Shown here: piece by piece, positions 7,137-16,360 of the stretch
Position numbering within the stretch: the stretch's first letter is position 1
Layout: every line of letters begins with the position of its first letter
DNA from: Nocardia alni
GTDB lineage: Bacteria > Actinomycetota > Actinomycetes > Mycobacteriales > Mycobacteriaceae
Direction: 5' to 3'
Length of the DNA: 40,238 bases
NCBI RefSeq assembly: GCF_019038435.1
Contig: NZ_JAGPOX010000092.1
Location: 1-40,238 of the forward strand
Notes under the pieces: model-generated
The model's database searches: none
What the model saw: the letters and a program-made list of their open reading frames with translations, nothing else
What the model was told of the DNA's origin: nothing
Program-made: the position numbers and the translations under genes

Positions 7137-7625
7137 ATGCCAACGCCTTATCGCGACACCACCGCACCCGAACGCCGCATGCTCGAGACCATGGTCGATC
7201 GGAATCGGACCGAATTGATCGAGACGGCCCGCGGGCTGACCGAGGAGCAGGCTCGCCGCCGCCTCGTCGTCTCGCTGACCACCCCGATCGGCCTGCTCAA
7301 ACACGCCGCGGTCGCCGAGCGAATCTGGTTCCAGGTCATCCTGGCGGGCCTGCCCGCAGACCAGTGCGACGGGCCGACGGAAAGGGGTGATGCCAGCTTC
7401 CTCGTCGGCGACGACGAAACCCTGGCCGACGTCATCGCCGAATTCGAGCGGGCCAGTGAACGCTCCCGGGAGATCGCCGGAAACTACGACCTCGACGTCA
7501 CCAGAACGCACCCGCGCGCCGGCGAAGTTAGCCTGCGGTGGATCTATCTGTTACTGCTCGAGGATTTCGCCAGGCACGCCGGGCACGGGGACATCCTGCG
7601 GGAACAACTCACCGTCGAAGTGTGA
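7137..7625 (+). CDS. DinB-superfamily protein (DUF664-like)
   Basis: 162 residues, starting at ATG 7137 with AAGGAAG just upstream. It is a predicted four-helix-bundle DinB-type protein; the family includes metal-dependent mycothiol or bacillithiol transferases and many proteins of unknown role. Candidate metal-binding histidines are in LLKHAAVAERIWF (about residue 60) and in the C-terminal ARHAGHGDILREQL. It diverges from the Qor-like gene and ends one base before the stop of the DoxX-like gene. A role in thiol-dependent detoxification would fit an actinobacterium but is inference only. Confidence 0.85.
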   Translation: MPTPYRDTTAPERRMLETMVDRNRTELIETARGLTEEQARRRLVVSLTTPIGLLKHAAVAERIWFQVILAGLPADQCDGPTERGDASFLVGDDETLADVIAEFERASERSREIAGNYDLDVTRTHPRAGEVSLRWIYLLLLEDFARHAGHGDILREQLTVEV

Positions 7626-7626
7626 T

Positions 7627-7992
7627 TCAGCCGAATCGTCCCCAGGCCACGAAGACGGCCAGGGCGAGATAGATCAGGCCGACCGGAGCCAATGTGACCT
7701 CCCCGAGGCGCAGGTGGGTAACGATCGCGCCGATCATCAACACGGCCCAGCACAGCGCCGTCACCGCCACCATGACCGGTGCGATATTCAGCGCCCTGGG
7801 CAGAATCAGGCCGAGTGCTGCCAGAAGTTCCAGGACCCCAAGGGTTTTGACGAAGCCGGGGTTGGCGTGTTCGGTCCATCGCCCGCCCGGCGCCCGGGCC
7901 AGGGTCGCCTTGGGAACGAAAGCCTTGGTGAAACCACCGACCAGGGCAACCACGGCCAGCATGCCTGCCGCGATCCATAGTGCGAGATTCAC
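7627..7992 (-). CDS. DoxX-like family membrane protein
   Basis: 121 residues with four predicted hydrophobic helices (about 3-23, 48-65, 68-90, 98-118), and the glycine- and proline-bearing loop WTEHANPGFVKTLGVLELLAA-like region typical of the DoxX_2 family. Such proteins are small integral membrane proteins, some associated with redox or thiol stress functions. ATG 7992 is the only reasonable start. It converges with the DinB gene with a single base between the stops. Confidence 0.85.
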   Translation of the reverse strand: MNLALWIAAGMLAVVALVGGFTKAFVPKATLARAPGGRWTEHANPGFVKTLGVLELLAALGLILPRALNIAPVMVAVTALCWAVLMIGAIVTHLRLGEVTLAPVGLIYLALAVFVAWGRFG

Positions 7993-8111
7993 GGGTATCT
8001 CCTTGCGGGTTCTCGGGACCGGAAATCCTGGTCATAGGGCAGACGTCGCTGCCCGTGCTGCTGTGACAATTCGCGCTAGGATCGGTGCGGTACCGACGCG
8101 CAGGGGGATGG

Positions 8112-8339
8112 ATGACCGCGAATTCTGAGCGGACCGGACCGGTGTTCGCACAACCCGATCTGACGGGTCCCGCCCCGGAATTACGCGGCGTCGAAATCCG
8201 CGCGAACCAGACGGCCCTGGTCTCGGATATCAGCTGGCGGGTGGAATACGGGCAGCGCCGGGGCTTCGAGCGGGACCTGGAGATCCACCGGGTCGACGAC
8301 CGCTGGACCGTACACGCCCGCCGCACCTCGGAGCGCTGA
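8112..8339 (+). CDS. Small hypothetical protein coupled to the GlxA-type regulator gene
   Basis: 75 residues from ATG 8112, preceded by AGGGGGA (8102-8108). It is hydrophilic, with no signal peptide, membrane helix or cysteine; the C-terminal half reads as alternating strand-like segments (WRVEYGQRRGFERDLEIHR). The stop TGA (8337-8339) is followed immediately by the ATG of the regulator at 8340, which indicates a translationally coupled operon. I do not recognise the family. The conserved arrangement, if found in other genomes, would be the best evidence that it is a real gene. Confidence 0.6.
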   Translation: MTANSERTGPVFAQPDLTGPAPELRGVEIRANQTALVSDISWRVEYGQRRGFERDLEIHRVDDRWTVHARRTSER

Positions 8340-9290
8340 ATGTCCGGCCCCCATCGCGTGGCTATCGCGCTCGCCGCACAGATGTCTCTGCTGGAGGTCG
8401 CCTCCGCCTACGAGGTGTTCTCGATGGCCGCGGCACGGGACCACTACTCGGTGAAAACCTGCGGGGCGCCCTCGGCCACCATCGGCACCTGGCTGCACGC
8501 GGACCTCGACGACGATTTCGAGGGCCTGCTGTCGGCCGACACCGTGATCGTCCCCGCGTGTGGCGACCGGAATCGCAGCCAGCCGCCGGAACTCATCGAG
8601 GCGGTCGGCGCGGCGCACGAGGCCGGTGCGCGCGTCGTATCCATCTGCACCGGTGCGTTCACGCTGGCCGCCGCGGGCCTGCTCGACGGACGGCGGGCCA
8701 CCACCCATTGGCGGCACGCCGCCCGTCTGGCGCAGGAGTATCCGCGCGTCGAGGTCGACCCGGGGGTGCTGTACGTCGACGCGGGCACGGTGCTGACGTC
8801 CGCGGGCAAGGCGGCGGGAATCGACCTGTGCCTGTACCTGATTCGCAAGGACGTCGGGCCCCGCGTCGCCAACGACGTCGCGCGCGATCTGGTGATGCCG
8901 CCGCATCGCGACGGCGGACAGGCCCAGTTCATCGCGCCGCTCAGGGCCACCGACGACGACGATGTCATGACCAAGGTGCGCACCTGGGTGCTGGACCGTC
9001 TGGACCAGCCGCTGAGCATCTCCGACATCGCCGCGGTGGCGCATATGAGCCCGCGTCAACTGCACCGCCGATTCCTGGCCACGACCGGGGTCGCGCCATT
9101 GCAGTGGCTCAACTCCCAGCGTGTCTTCGCAGCCCAGAATCTTTTGGAGACAACCGATCTCGGCGTCGAGCAGATCGCCTCGCGGATCGGCATGGGCACC
9201 TCGACGAACCTGCGCCGGCATTTCGGCAAGCACGCGGGGGTGTCCCCGGACGCCTACCGGCGCACCTTCCGCGGCGAATCGGTGGTGTGA
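8340..9290 (+). CDS. GlxA/FtrA-type transcriptional regulator (DJ-1/PfpI plus AraC HTH)
   Basis: 316 residues. Residues 1 to about 190 form a DJ-1/PfpI (class I glutamine amidotransferase-like) sensing domain with the nucleophile-elbow region VVSICTGAFTLAAAGLLDGR (cysteine near residue 103). A C-terminal AraC-type DNA-binding domain follows with two helix-turn-helices (SISDIAAVAHMSPRQLHRRF, then VEQIASRIGMGTSTNLRRHF). Members regulate small catabolic or stress operons in response to an unknown ligand. It follows the 75-residue ORF without a gap, and its last 37 bases overlap the convergent MFS gene. The likely targets are the MFS permease or the DoxX/DinB genes nearby, by position only. Confidence 0.93.
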   Translation: MSGPHRVAIALAAQMSLLEVASAYEVFSMAAARDHYSVKTCGAPSATIGTWLHADLDDDFEGLLSADTVIVPACGDRNRSQPPELIEAVGAAHEAGARVVSICTGAFTLAAAGLLDGRRATTHWRHAARLAQEYPRVEVDPGVLYVDAGTVLTSAGKAAGIDLCLYLIRKDVGPRVANDVARDLVMPPHRDGGQAQFIAPLRATDDDDVMTKVRTWVLDRLDQPLSISDIAAVAHMSPRQLHRRFLATTGVAPLQWLNSQRVFAAQNLLETTDLGVEQIASRIGMGTSTNLRRHFGKHAGVSPDAYRRTFRGESVV

Positions 9291-10495
9291 GCCTCGTTGT
9301 CCACCGCTCGCTGCGCCCAGATCAGCCAGACCAGGGATATCGCCGCGAGGACGGTCACGTAGATCAGCAGTCGCGTCGGGCTCCCCAGCGGTGCGAGCAC
9401 GGCCAGTACGAACGACGCGGTGAACCCGATATAGGTCAGCGCCTGATACACCGAGGTCAGGCCACCCAACCGCGCCGGATCGGCGATCGCCTGCACCTCC
9501 ATCAGCCCGCACACCTGGGCGCATCCGTACGCCGCGCCGAGGATCAGCGCGCCGATCAGCGCCAAGCTCGGGCTGAGCCACCGCACCGACCCGACCGCGA
9601 ACAGCATGCCGATGATCGTCAGCACGAACGAGGTCAGGATCAGATACTGCCGGCCGCGCGCGTCGATCCTCTTGGCGGACTTCTGCACCAGGATGCCCGC
9701 TCCCGCGTTGAACGTGGTCACGACGGCCGCGAACATCATCGTCCAGCCGCGCACGCTCTCGTGGATCACCGCGGGTACGTAGGCCAGGATCACCGCGACC
9801 GGAATGAACACCCACGGCGCCAGCGGCACCACGATCATCCGGAATCTGCGGTCGCGAACCTCCCTGATCCGCAGTGCGGCAAGGATATTCGCATTCGGGT
9901 CGCGAGTCAGGGTCTCCGGCGTGGTCGACACCAGGTACAGGGCCGCGCCCGCCAGCAGCAGGTGCGGGAGATAGGGGACGGCCGTGTTCAGCGGCGCCCA
10001 CTGAGCCAGCACCCCGGCGACGAGCGGCCCCAGCGCGAATCCGACGCCCATGGCGACGGTGAGCCGGCGCGCGCCCTGGCTGGCGTCATGCGTGGACCGG
10101 GCCGACAGCTCCCGCAACCAGGCCGCACCGCTCGAGAACGCCGCGCCGCTGGCGATGCCGGTGATCAACCGTCCGGCGATGATCCACCCGACACCCCACG
10201 GTCCGGCGATGAGCAGCAGGGACGCGACCACCGACGCGATCATCGTCGGAATCATCACCGCGCGGCGGCCGAATCGATCCGAAAACGGCCCGCCCAGAAG
10301 CAATCCCGGTAGCAATCCGACCGAATACGCGGCGAAGGTCAACTGTGCGGTGGTATTCGACAGATGCAGGTGGTCCTGATATAGCAGCAGCATGGGGGTG
10401 AACTGCTGCGCACCCCATCCCGCCGCCGCGACCGCCGCGGCGGGCTTGACCCACTGATGTGTTGCCGGTGGTGCGCTGATTTCCGAAGTTCGCAT
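9254..10495 (-). CDS. Major facilitator superfamily permease
   Basis: 413 residues when started at ATG 10495, which has GGGGAG 8 bases upstream; ATG 10501 and GTG 10513 are in frame but poorly spaced. About 12 hydrophobic helices are visible. The loop 2-3 signature appears as GGPFSDRFGRRAV (about residue 70) and RLITGIASGAAFSSG lies in helix 4. MFS members of this shape are proton-coupled drug or metabolite transporters in the cytoplasmic membrane. The end overlaps the convergent regulator gene. The substrate cannot be read from the sequence. Confidence 0.9.
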   Translation of the reverse strand: MRTSEISAPPATHQWVKPAAAVAAAGWGAQQFTPMLLLYQDHLHLSNTTAQLTFAAYSVGLLPGLLLGGPFSDRFGRRAVMIPTMIASVVASLLLIAGPWGVGWIIAGRLITGIASGAAFSSGAAWLRELSARSTHDASQGARRLTVAMGVGFALGPLVAGVLAQWAPLNTAVPYLPHLLLAGAALYLVSTTPETLTRDPNANILAALRIREVRDRRFRMIVVPLAPWVFIPVAVILAYVPAVIHESVRGWTMMFAAVVTTFNAGAGILVQKSAKRIDARGRQYLILTSFVLTIIGMLFAVGSVRWLSPSLALIGALILGAAYGCAQVCGLMEVQAIADPARLGGLTSVYQALTYIGFTASFVLAVLAPLGSPTRLLIYVTVLAAISLVWLIWAQRAVDNEAHTTDSPRKVRR

Positions 10496-10653
10496 ATGCA
10501 TTGCTCCCCGCACGAAAATGCCTGTTCACTGAGGTCAAGTCGAGCCTCGTCGCACCGAGGCCGTTGAACAAGTGGCAGGAATGACATATTGCGAACGGAT
10601 TAGGACATCTTCAGCGGACATGTGGGATTTCAGCGAACGCGAGGTGCGGTCGG

Positions 10654-11487
10654 CTACAGGGTGGACACCAACAGGCTCTGCGAGACCGATGCGAACGACC
10701 CGTTCATGTCGTACATGGTCCCGACGGCGTACGCGGTGCCGAAAGGCTCTGCGCGCGTGCGGGATCGCAGCCCGATCCATTCCCCGATCGGCCACCGGGC
10801 GAAGGTGACCGTGAGGTCGGTGTTGACCAGGAAATAGCCGTGCCGGTCCAGTTCGAATGCCACCGCCCAGTTGGTGTCGGCGACGACGAGGGCCCGGGTG
10901 ACCGGGGTGTCCTTCTCGTCGGCGATCAGCGGCACTCGCTGGCGCGCCCACATATCGTCCGGCCCCAGGGAATCGAACGACGACCGCGCGCCGGGAAATC
11001 GCCACTCCATCGCCGAGAGATAACCACCGAGGTGCGCACCGCTCATACCGCGGAATTCCTGTGGCCCCGGCACCGGCGGCATGGCCGGTTCGTGGTCGAC
11101 ACTCGGTATGGTTCCGGGACTTTCGCGCACCGCCCAGGCCCGGGCGATCAACACGTCCTTACCGCCGCTGGACAGCGCGCCCTCGAGGATCGACGTGCGC
11201 GACCCGCCCTTGACCACCTCGGTCCGCACGTGCACCGTCGCGACCGGGACCGGACGGGCCAGTTCGATGCTCACCCGCACCAGCCGCAGTCCGCGCTCGG
11301 TGGCCGCGGCATCCAGTGCCCTGGTGAGCAGCGCCGACGGTGGGCCGCCGTGCTGCGCCTCGGCACTCCACGGGCCGGCCGTCGCGGAGGTGCTGTCGAA
11401 GGTGTCGAAGGTGTCCGGGGTGTCCGGATCGTCCCGCGTCGCGACGAAGAACGAGTCGGGAAGATCGCTCGGCGGCACCAGGCTCAT
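10654..11487 (-). CDS. TesB-like acyl-CoA thioesterase family protein
   Basis: 277 residues from ATG 11487. Double hot-dog layout: an N-terminal half with AEAQHGGPPSALLTRAL and RVSIELARPVPVATVHV, and a C-terminal half with DTNWAVAFELDRHGYFLVNTDLTVTF. This is the thioesterase/acyl-CoA thioesterase II-like superfamily of actinobacteria, which hydrolyses or binds acyl-CoA. It starts 17 bases after the stop of the DHA2 exporter gene on the same strand, so the two are probably co-transcribed. The exact substrate is unknown. Confidence 0.85.
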   Translation of the reverse strand: MSLVPPSDLPDSFFVATRDDPDTPDTFDTFDSTSATAGPWSAEAQHGGPPSALLTRALDAAATERGLRLVRVSIELARPVPVATVHVRTEVVKGGSRTSILEGALSSGGKDVLIARAWAVRESPGTIPSVDHEPAMPPVPGPQEFRGMSGAHLGGYLSAMEWRFPGARSSFDSLGPDDMWARQRVPLIADEKDTPVTRALVVADTNWAVAFELDRHGYFLVNTDLTVTFARWPIGEWIGLRSRTRAEPFGTAYAVGTMYDMNGSFASVSQSLLVSTL

Positions 11488-11504
11488 GGTCTTCAGGCTA
11501 CCGA

Positions 11505-12977
11505 TCAGTCGATGATCAGATCCGTCACCGGCTCGTCGACGGCGTCGGTGGAGGCCGCGACCTCCTCGAGCGGTGTGGACGACCGGTTCGGCAGCAGGAT
11601 CGCCGCCACGATGACCAGCACCGACAGCGCGGCCGAGACCACGAAGGCCAGGCGCAGACCGTCCAGGCCGGCCGTCAGCGGGTTGGTCCCGTGCGCGATC
11701 AGCGTCGTGCTGCGGGACGACATCACCGTGATGACCAGCGCGGTGCCGAATGCCGCGGCCACCTGCTGGAGTGTCCCGAGCATCGAGCTGCCGTGCGAGT
11801 ACAGATGTTCCGGCAGCGCGCCGAGGCTCAGCGTGAACACCGGCGTGAAGGCCGCGGCCAGCGACAGCATCAACAGGATGTGCAGAGCCAGGATCTGCCA
11901 GTACGGCGTGCCGAGCGAGATCTGCGTGAATCCGGCCAGTGCCAGGGTGATCCCGACCGAAGCGGGAATGACCAGTATCCGCCCGCCGAACCGATCGAAC
12001 AGGCGGCCGACGGTCGGGCCCAGCACGCCCATGGCCAAACCGCCTGGCATCACCAGCAGGCCCGTCGCCAGCGGCGACAGATGCCGCAGGTTCTGCAGGT
12101 ACAGCGGCAGCAGCATCATCGAGCCGAGCATGGCCAGGAACGCCACCGCCATCAGGATCAGGCCCTTGGTGTACGGACCGAACCGCAGTGTGCGCAGATC
12201 CAGCAGCGGAGTGCCGGTGCGCTGCAACCGAATCTGACGTCCGGCGAATGCGCCGATCAGGATCAGGCCCGCGGCGACGATCAGCGTGGGTTCGGCGACG
12301 CTGCCCTCGCCGAACCGGCTCAGGCCGAACACCAGCCCGCCGAATCCGAGTGCGGCGAACACGACGCTGAGCCAGTCGATCGACCCGGTCTCCGGTTCGC
12401 CGATATTCTCCAGCTGCCGCAGCCCGAACCAGGTGACCGCGCCCGCGATTGGCAGGACCAACGCGAAAAGCCAACGCCACGAGGCGATCTGCAGCACCAG
12501 ACCGGATATGACCGGCCCCATGGCGGGCGCCACCGAGATGGCCAGGGTGACGTTGCCCATCACCCGTCCGCGATCGCGTTCGGGGACCACCGTCATCAGG
12601 GTGGTCATCAGCAGCGGCATCATGACCGCGGTGCCCCCCGCCTGCACGACCCGGCCCAGCAGCAGCACCGGGAAAGTCGGCGCGAGCATGGCGATCGCGG
12701 TGCCGGTGAGGAATATGCCCATCGCGAGGGCGTAGGCGCGCCGGGTGCTGACGCGCTGCAGGAACCAGCCCGTTACCGGAATGATGGCGGCCATCGCCAG
12801 CATGAAGGCGGTCGACACCCACTGCGCCGAGCGCTCGCTGACCCGCAGATCTGTCATCAGGCGCGGGATCGCGTTGATCATGATGGTCTCGTTGAGGATC
12901 ACGACGAAGGTCGCGAGCACCAGCAGCCGGATGACGGTCGGCGTCCGTCTTGGACGAGTGTCTAGATCGACGGACAT
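11505..12977 (-). CDS. DHA2-family (EmrB/QacA-type) MFS exporter
   Basis: 490 residues from ATG 12977, chosen because GGAGG lies 8 bases upstream; the upstream in-frame extension is not needed. The protein has the 14-helix layout of drug:H+ antiporter family 2, beginning with NETIMINAIPRLMTDL in helix 1 (the motif D1 region) and SAQWVSTAFMLAMAAIIPVTG in helix 2. VVQAGGTAVMMPLL in helix 4 and APAMGPVISG in helix 5 (antiporter motif C) are further signatures. It exports toxic compounds or lipids across the cytoplasmic membrane using the proton gradient. It is the first gene of a two-gene operon with the thioesterase, and is divergent from the XRE regulator across a 539-base space. Confidence 0.93.
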   Translation of the reverse strand: MSVDLDTRPRRTPTVIRLLVLATFVVILNETIMINAIPRLMTDLRVSERSAQWVSTAFMLAMAAIIPVTGWFLQRVSTRRAYALAMGIFLTGTAIAMLAPTFPVLLLGRVVQAGGTAVMMPLLMTTLMTVVPERDRGRVMGNVTLAISVAPAMGPVISGLVLQIASWRWLFALVLPIAGAVTWFGLRQLENIGEPETGSIDWLSVVFAALGFGGLVFGLSRFGEGSVAEPTLIVAAGLILIGAFAGRQIRLQRTGTPLLDLRTLRFGPYTKGLILMAVAFLAMLGSMMLLPLYLQNLRHLSPLATGLLVMPGGLAMGVLGPTVGRLFDRFGGRILVIPASVGITLALAGFTQISLGTPYWQILALHILLMLSLAAAFTPVFTLSLGALPEHLYSHGSSMLGTLQQVAAAFGTALVITVMSSRSTTLIAHGTNPLTAGLDGLRLAFVVSAALSVLVIVAAILLPNRSSTPLEEVAASTDAVDEPVTDLIID

Positions 12978-13516
12978 CGGGGTACCTCCGGAGCGGATTC
13001 GGTGCGGGTTGTGCGTGGTCGGATGCCGCTTCTCGACGGTGGGTCGCGGCGCCACATATGTTCAGACGGGGACCATCGCCTCAACTCATCGCAATGGCGA
13101 AAGTATTCCAGCTCACATCGCGCCGGTCACTCGATTTTCCGGTGTGTGAACGCCTCGCTCACCGGAAACCCTCTGATCGCCAACCGAATCCATGCGATCG
13201 CGGGCCGATCAGGTCCTTTCGGCGCGGCCCCGGTACGGTCGGTCGGGCCGGTTCGGCCCTCCGGTGGCACAGACGGGACCGGATTCCCGCGGTGCAGCGG
13301 GGATTCACCTATTCGACACATAACCGACACGTCCGATTGTCGCTGGTCAGACGTTCAGATTCCGTTGGAACCCACCGCGATACGGTGGCGCAAACGGGGC
13401 GAAGGGTTCGACTACCGGGGCGTCGGGCGATACCATGGCTACTGGCGCGGTGATGTGTGCGACGAATACGATTGCATCCTCACCGCCAGAGACCTTCGAG
13501 TATCGGAGTTGACCTC
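12978..13516. promoter_or_regulatory. Long divergent intergenic region with hairpin
   Basis: 539 bases separate the DHA2 exporter (minus) from the XRE/DUF5753 regulator (plus). The only clear structure is a perfect 9-bp inverted repeat, TTTCCGGTG (13136-13144) with CACCGGAAA (13160-13168), and a 15-base loop. An open plus frame runs through it and ends TGA at 13518-13520, overlapping the next ATG, but it has no plausible start near its end and no family resemblance. Promoters for both genes are expected here; I cannot place them. Confidence 0.5.
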
Positions 13517-14404
13517 ATGACCGCAGAGTCCTTCCGGATCTTCGGCGTCGAGTCCATCGATGTCGATCGAGGTCCGACGGCTCTTCGGATGCTGGTCGGC
13601 ACCCACTTGCGCAAGCTCCGTAACCAGGCGGGCGTCACGCCCGAGGAGGCCGCCGACTACATTCGCGGCTCCACCGCCAAGATCAGCCGACTCGAGTTGG
13701 GGCGCACGGGTTTCAAGGAACGCGACGTACGTGACCTGCTCGATCTCTACCGCGTCCGCGAGCGCGGCGATATCGATGTGTTCCTGGAGCTGGTCCGCAA
13801 GGCGAACGCGCCCGGCTGGTGGCACACTTACAGCGATCTGCTGCCGTCCTGGTTCGAGAACTTTCTCGGACTCGAACAGGCGTCCTTGTCGATCAGAACC
13901 TTCGAGGCGCAACTGGTTCCGGGCCTACTGCAGACCGAGGACTACGCCCGTGCGGTCGTCGCGCTCGGCCACGAGTCACTCGATTCGGCCCGCCGCGTCG
14001 AGCTACGCAAACGTCGTCAGGAACTGCTGACCCGCCCCAACGGCCCGACGCTGTGGGCCGTGCTGGACGAGTCGGTGCTGCACCGCCCGGTCGGCGGAGC
14101 CGCGGTGCTGCGCAACCAACTTCAGCATCTGGTGCGGGTGACAGAGGACTACCGGGTGACCATCCAGGTACTGCCGTACGCGGCCGGAGGTCATGCGGCA
14201 GTGGGTGGTTCGTTCACCATGCTGCGCTTCGCCGAGGAAGATCTGCCCGACATCGTCTACACCGAACAGCTGACCAGCTCGACGTACATGGACAAGCAGG
14301 TCGACCTGGAGAACTACCGGCGGGTGATGGACCGGGTATCCGTCCAGTCCGAGACACCCGATCGCTCCCGCGCGATGATCATCGAGGCCGCCGAGGCGCT
14401 CTGA
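13517..14404 (+). CDS. XRE-family regulator with DUF5753 domain
   Basis: 295 residues from ATG 13517, with CGGAG upstream. An N-terminal Cro/CI-type helix-turn-helix (LRKLRNQAGVTPEEAADY... with STAKISRLELG, about residues 31-72) is followed by the DUF5753 effector domain. The latter starts near WFENFLGLEQASLSIRTFE, and includes VPGLLQTEDYARAV and a C-terminal YTEQLTSSTYMD segment. Such proteins are abundant in Nocardia and Streptomyces, often beside a DUF397 gene; no DUF397 gene is seen downstream here. The regulon is unknown. Confidence 0.93.
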   Translation: MTAESFRIFGVESIDVDRGPTALRMLVGTHLRKLRNQAGVTPEEAADYIRGSTAKISRLELGRTGFKERDVRDLLDLYRVRERGDIDVFLELVRKANAPGWWHTYSDLLPSWFENFLGLEQASLSIRTFEAQLVPGLLQTEDYARAVVALGHESLDSARRVELRKRRQELLTRPNGPTLWAVLDESVLHRPVGGAAVLRNQLQHLVRVTEDYRVTIQVLPYAAGGHAAVGGSFTMLRFAEEDLPDIVYTEQLTSSTYMDKQVDLENYRRVMDRVSVQSETPDRSRAMIIEAAEAL

Positions 14405-14513
14405 GGGGGCCGGGGAGCTGAAGCCGACGGGCGCCTGGAGCGGGCTGCCGGTCGCGGAACGTGGGCTATGGTGGGCGACGAGTGTCGTTCGGGGAGTCCA
14501 CAATCGGGGGAGG

Positions 14514-15014
14514 GTGAACAAATTGGAGCGTGGGGACCAGGATCCGGAGTGGCGGGCCGATAGCGGCTCGTTCAGCGCCTGGCGGATCATTCGACCGTGG
14601 TTACTGCTGTGCGGGGTGCTCGGTGTGGCACTGCTTGTCGCGGCGCGCGGGGACAGGATCGGGGCCTGGGCGTTCGTGAGCTGCCTGGTGGTCGGGGTGC
14701 TCGGCGGGTTGCTGGATTATCTGCACGTTCGCAGGCTGATCGTCGGATTGCGCGTCGAAAACGATTCCGCCGGAACGACCTTGACGCTGCGCCGCTACGA
14801 CGGCCGAATCCGCAGTGCGGCACTGGCGGACGTCGAGCAGTTCCGCATCACCCGGAATTCGGCGGGTGAGCCCGAGGTCCTCGGCATCCTCCTGCGCGTC
14901 AGCGGCACGCGCTACCGAGCCGTCAAGGGCCCGAACGCCGATGCGCTGCTGACCGCGCTCACCTCCCGGGGCGTCACCGTCACGACCCGGGAGAAGAACT
15001 ACGTCGAAGACTGA
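14514..15014 (+). CDS. Two-helix membrane protein of unknown function
   Basis: 166 residues from GTG 14514, with GGGGGAGG immediately upstream. Two hydrophobic helices lie at about residues 27-44 (WLLLCGVLGVALLVAA) and 51-69 (AFVSCLVVGVLGGLLDYL). A cytosolic C-terminal domain of about 95 residues follows, resembling a PH-like fold of membrane-anchored actinobacterial proteins: alternating strands such as GTTLTLRRYDGRIRSAAL then VEQFRI. That fold assignment is weak. The 3' end overlaps the convergent GT87 gene by 16 bases. Confidence 0.75.
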   Translation: MNKLERGDQDPEWRADSGSFSAWRIIRPWLLLCGVLGVALLVAARGDRIGAWAFVSCLVVGVLGGLLDYLHVRRLIVGLRVENDSAGTTLTLRRYDGRIRSAALADVEQFRITRNSAGEPEVLGILLRVSGTRYRAVKGPNADALLTALTSRGVTVTTREKNYVED

Positions 15015-16360
15015 CTCGGCTGCGACGCCGACGGAGAGGGCGCGAGGACCGGGTCGGGCTGCTGAGCCGACCCAGGCGCCGAGGCCACCCGGGAACGCAA
15101 CGTGCGCAACGAGTCCGGGAACAGAGGCTCGGAGTCGGCCGGCTTGGCGGTGAATACCACGTACAGGATCACCAGCAGCACGCTCAGCCACACGTAGGAG
15201 TCACCGACGATGTGCTGCCACAGGGTCCAGGAGAATTCGCGGTTGCCGTCGCCCGGCTCGCGGTTCGAGGGGCCGTAGACGAAGTCCCACGCGGTGAACA
15301 GCAGCAGGGCGTACCAGAGCACGGCCTTGCGCGCGGGCAGCCGCCCGGCCGCGCCGAAGGCGGCCAGCAGTGCGGGGGCGATCCAGACCCAGTGGTGGGA
15401 CCATGAGATGGGGGACACCAGCAGGGTGAACACGGCGTTGAAGGACATCGCCAGCGGTGGGTTGTCCGCCGCGCGGCGCATCGCGGCGACGGTCAGGACC
15501 AGCAGGGCCAGGCTCAGCACCGCCCACAGCGCGGTGAACGCCGGCTCGGGCACCTGAAAGCGAGCCAGCACGCCCTGGATCGACTGGTTGGTTTTGAACG
15601 CCGAACCGCTCAGGCCCGACACGTTGCCCATCCCGCCGAACCAGTACCGCACCGATTCGCCCGGCATCAGCACCCAGGCCAGCGCGGTCGCCACGACGCC
15701 GGTGATCGCGGCGGTGATCGCGGCCTTGTAGTCGCGGCGGATCAGGAAGTACAACACGAATGCGGCGGGCGTCAGCTTGATCGCGGCGGCGAGGCCGACC
15801 AGGATTCCGCGCTTCCAGACCGGCCGCTCGGACAGGCAGTCGACCGCTACCAGAACCATCAGGACCAGGTTGACCTGGCCGAAGTCCAGCGTCGAGTGAA
15901 CCGGCTCCAGCAGCACGCCCAGTGGCACGGCACAGGCCGTCGCCCACAGTGCCAACTCGATGCCGCGCACGCCCCACAGCCGCCGCACCACCAGATAGAG
16001 CGTGATCGTCAGCGAAGCCACCGACAGGGCGAAGAACCCCACGCGCGCGGGGTTCCATGGGATCAGCGCGAAGGGGCCCAGCGCCAGCGCCGCGAACGGC
16101 GGATAGATGAACGGCAGCCCGATGCCCAGCGTGGTCTTCGGCAGCGTCCCGTACATGTTCGCGCCGTGGATCGCGGCCTGCACGCCCTCCCGATACACCT
16201 GTAGGTCGATATAGACACGACTGATCGGTTGCAACGGGAAGCTCGGGTGCATCAACCAGATCACCGATACGGCAATCAGGGTCGGCGGAATCAGCCAGAA
16301 GACCCGCCGAAACGACCGGGGCACAGGCTGCTGACGTGCGGATGCCGGAACACTAACCAT
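14999..16360 (-). CDS. GT87-family (DUF2029) polyprenyl-sugar-dependent glycosyltransferase, mannosyltransferase-like
   Basis: 453 residues from ATG 16360 (an in-frame TTG lies two codons earlier). GT-C membrane enzyme with roughly ten hydrophobic helices. The first extracytoplasmic loop contains YIDLQVYREGVQA, where the Asp fits the catalytic acid of GT-C enzymes, and later GLPFIYPPFAALAL and WSHHWVWIAPALL are typical of the DUF2029/GT87 family. In mycobacteria, members such as PimE add alpha-1,2-mannose from polyprenyl-phosphomannose to phosphatidylinositol mannosides or arabinogalactan/lipomannan. A similar envelope role is inferred. The C-terminus is a Pro/Ser-rich tail. Confidence 0.88.
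   Translation of the reverse strand: MVSVPASARQQPVPRSFRRVFWLIPPTLIAVSVIWLMHPSFPLQPISRVYIDLQVYREGVQAAIHGANMYGTLPKTTLGIGLPFIYPPFAALALGPFALIPWNPARVGFFALSVASLTITLYLVVRRLWGVRGIELALWATACAVPLGVLLEPVHSTLDFGQVNLVLMVLVAVDCLSERPVWKRGILVGLAAAIKLTPAAFVLYFLIRRDYKAAITAAITGVVATALAWVLMPGESVRYWFGGMGNVSGLSGSAFKTNQSIQGVLARFQVPEPAFTALWAVLSLALLVLTVAAMRRAADNPPLAMSFNAVFTLLVSPISWSHHWVWIAPALLAAFGAAGRLPARKAVLWYALLLFTAWDFVYGPSNREPGDGNREFSWTLWQHIVGDSYVWLSVLLVILYVVFTAKPADSEPLFPDSLRTLRSRVASAPGSAQQPDPVLAPSPSASQPSQSST

Noticed and set aside
10654..12822. 722-residue minus-strand open frame containing the thioesterase
   Set aside because: Upstream of ATG 11487 the frame runs antisense-register through the DHA2 exporter gene and has no domain; the thioesterase domain begins at 11487.
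13002..13520. 172-residue plus-strand open frame ending in an ATGA overlap with the DUF5753 regulator
   Set aside because: The stop overlap looks gene-like, but there is no start or ribosome binding site near the apparently better part, the composition is Arg/Ser-rich and irregular, and it matches nothing known to me.
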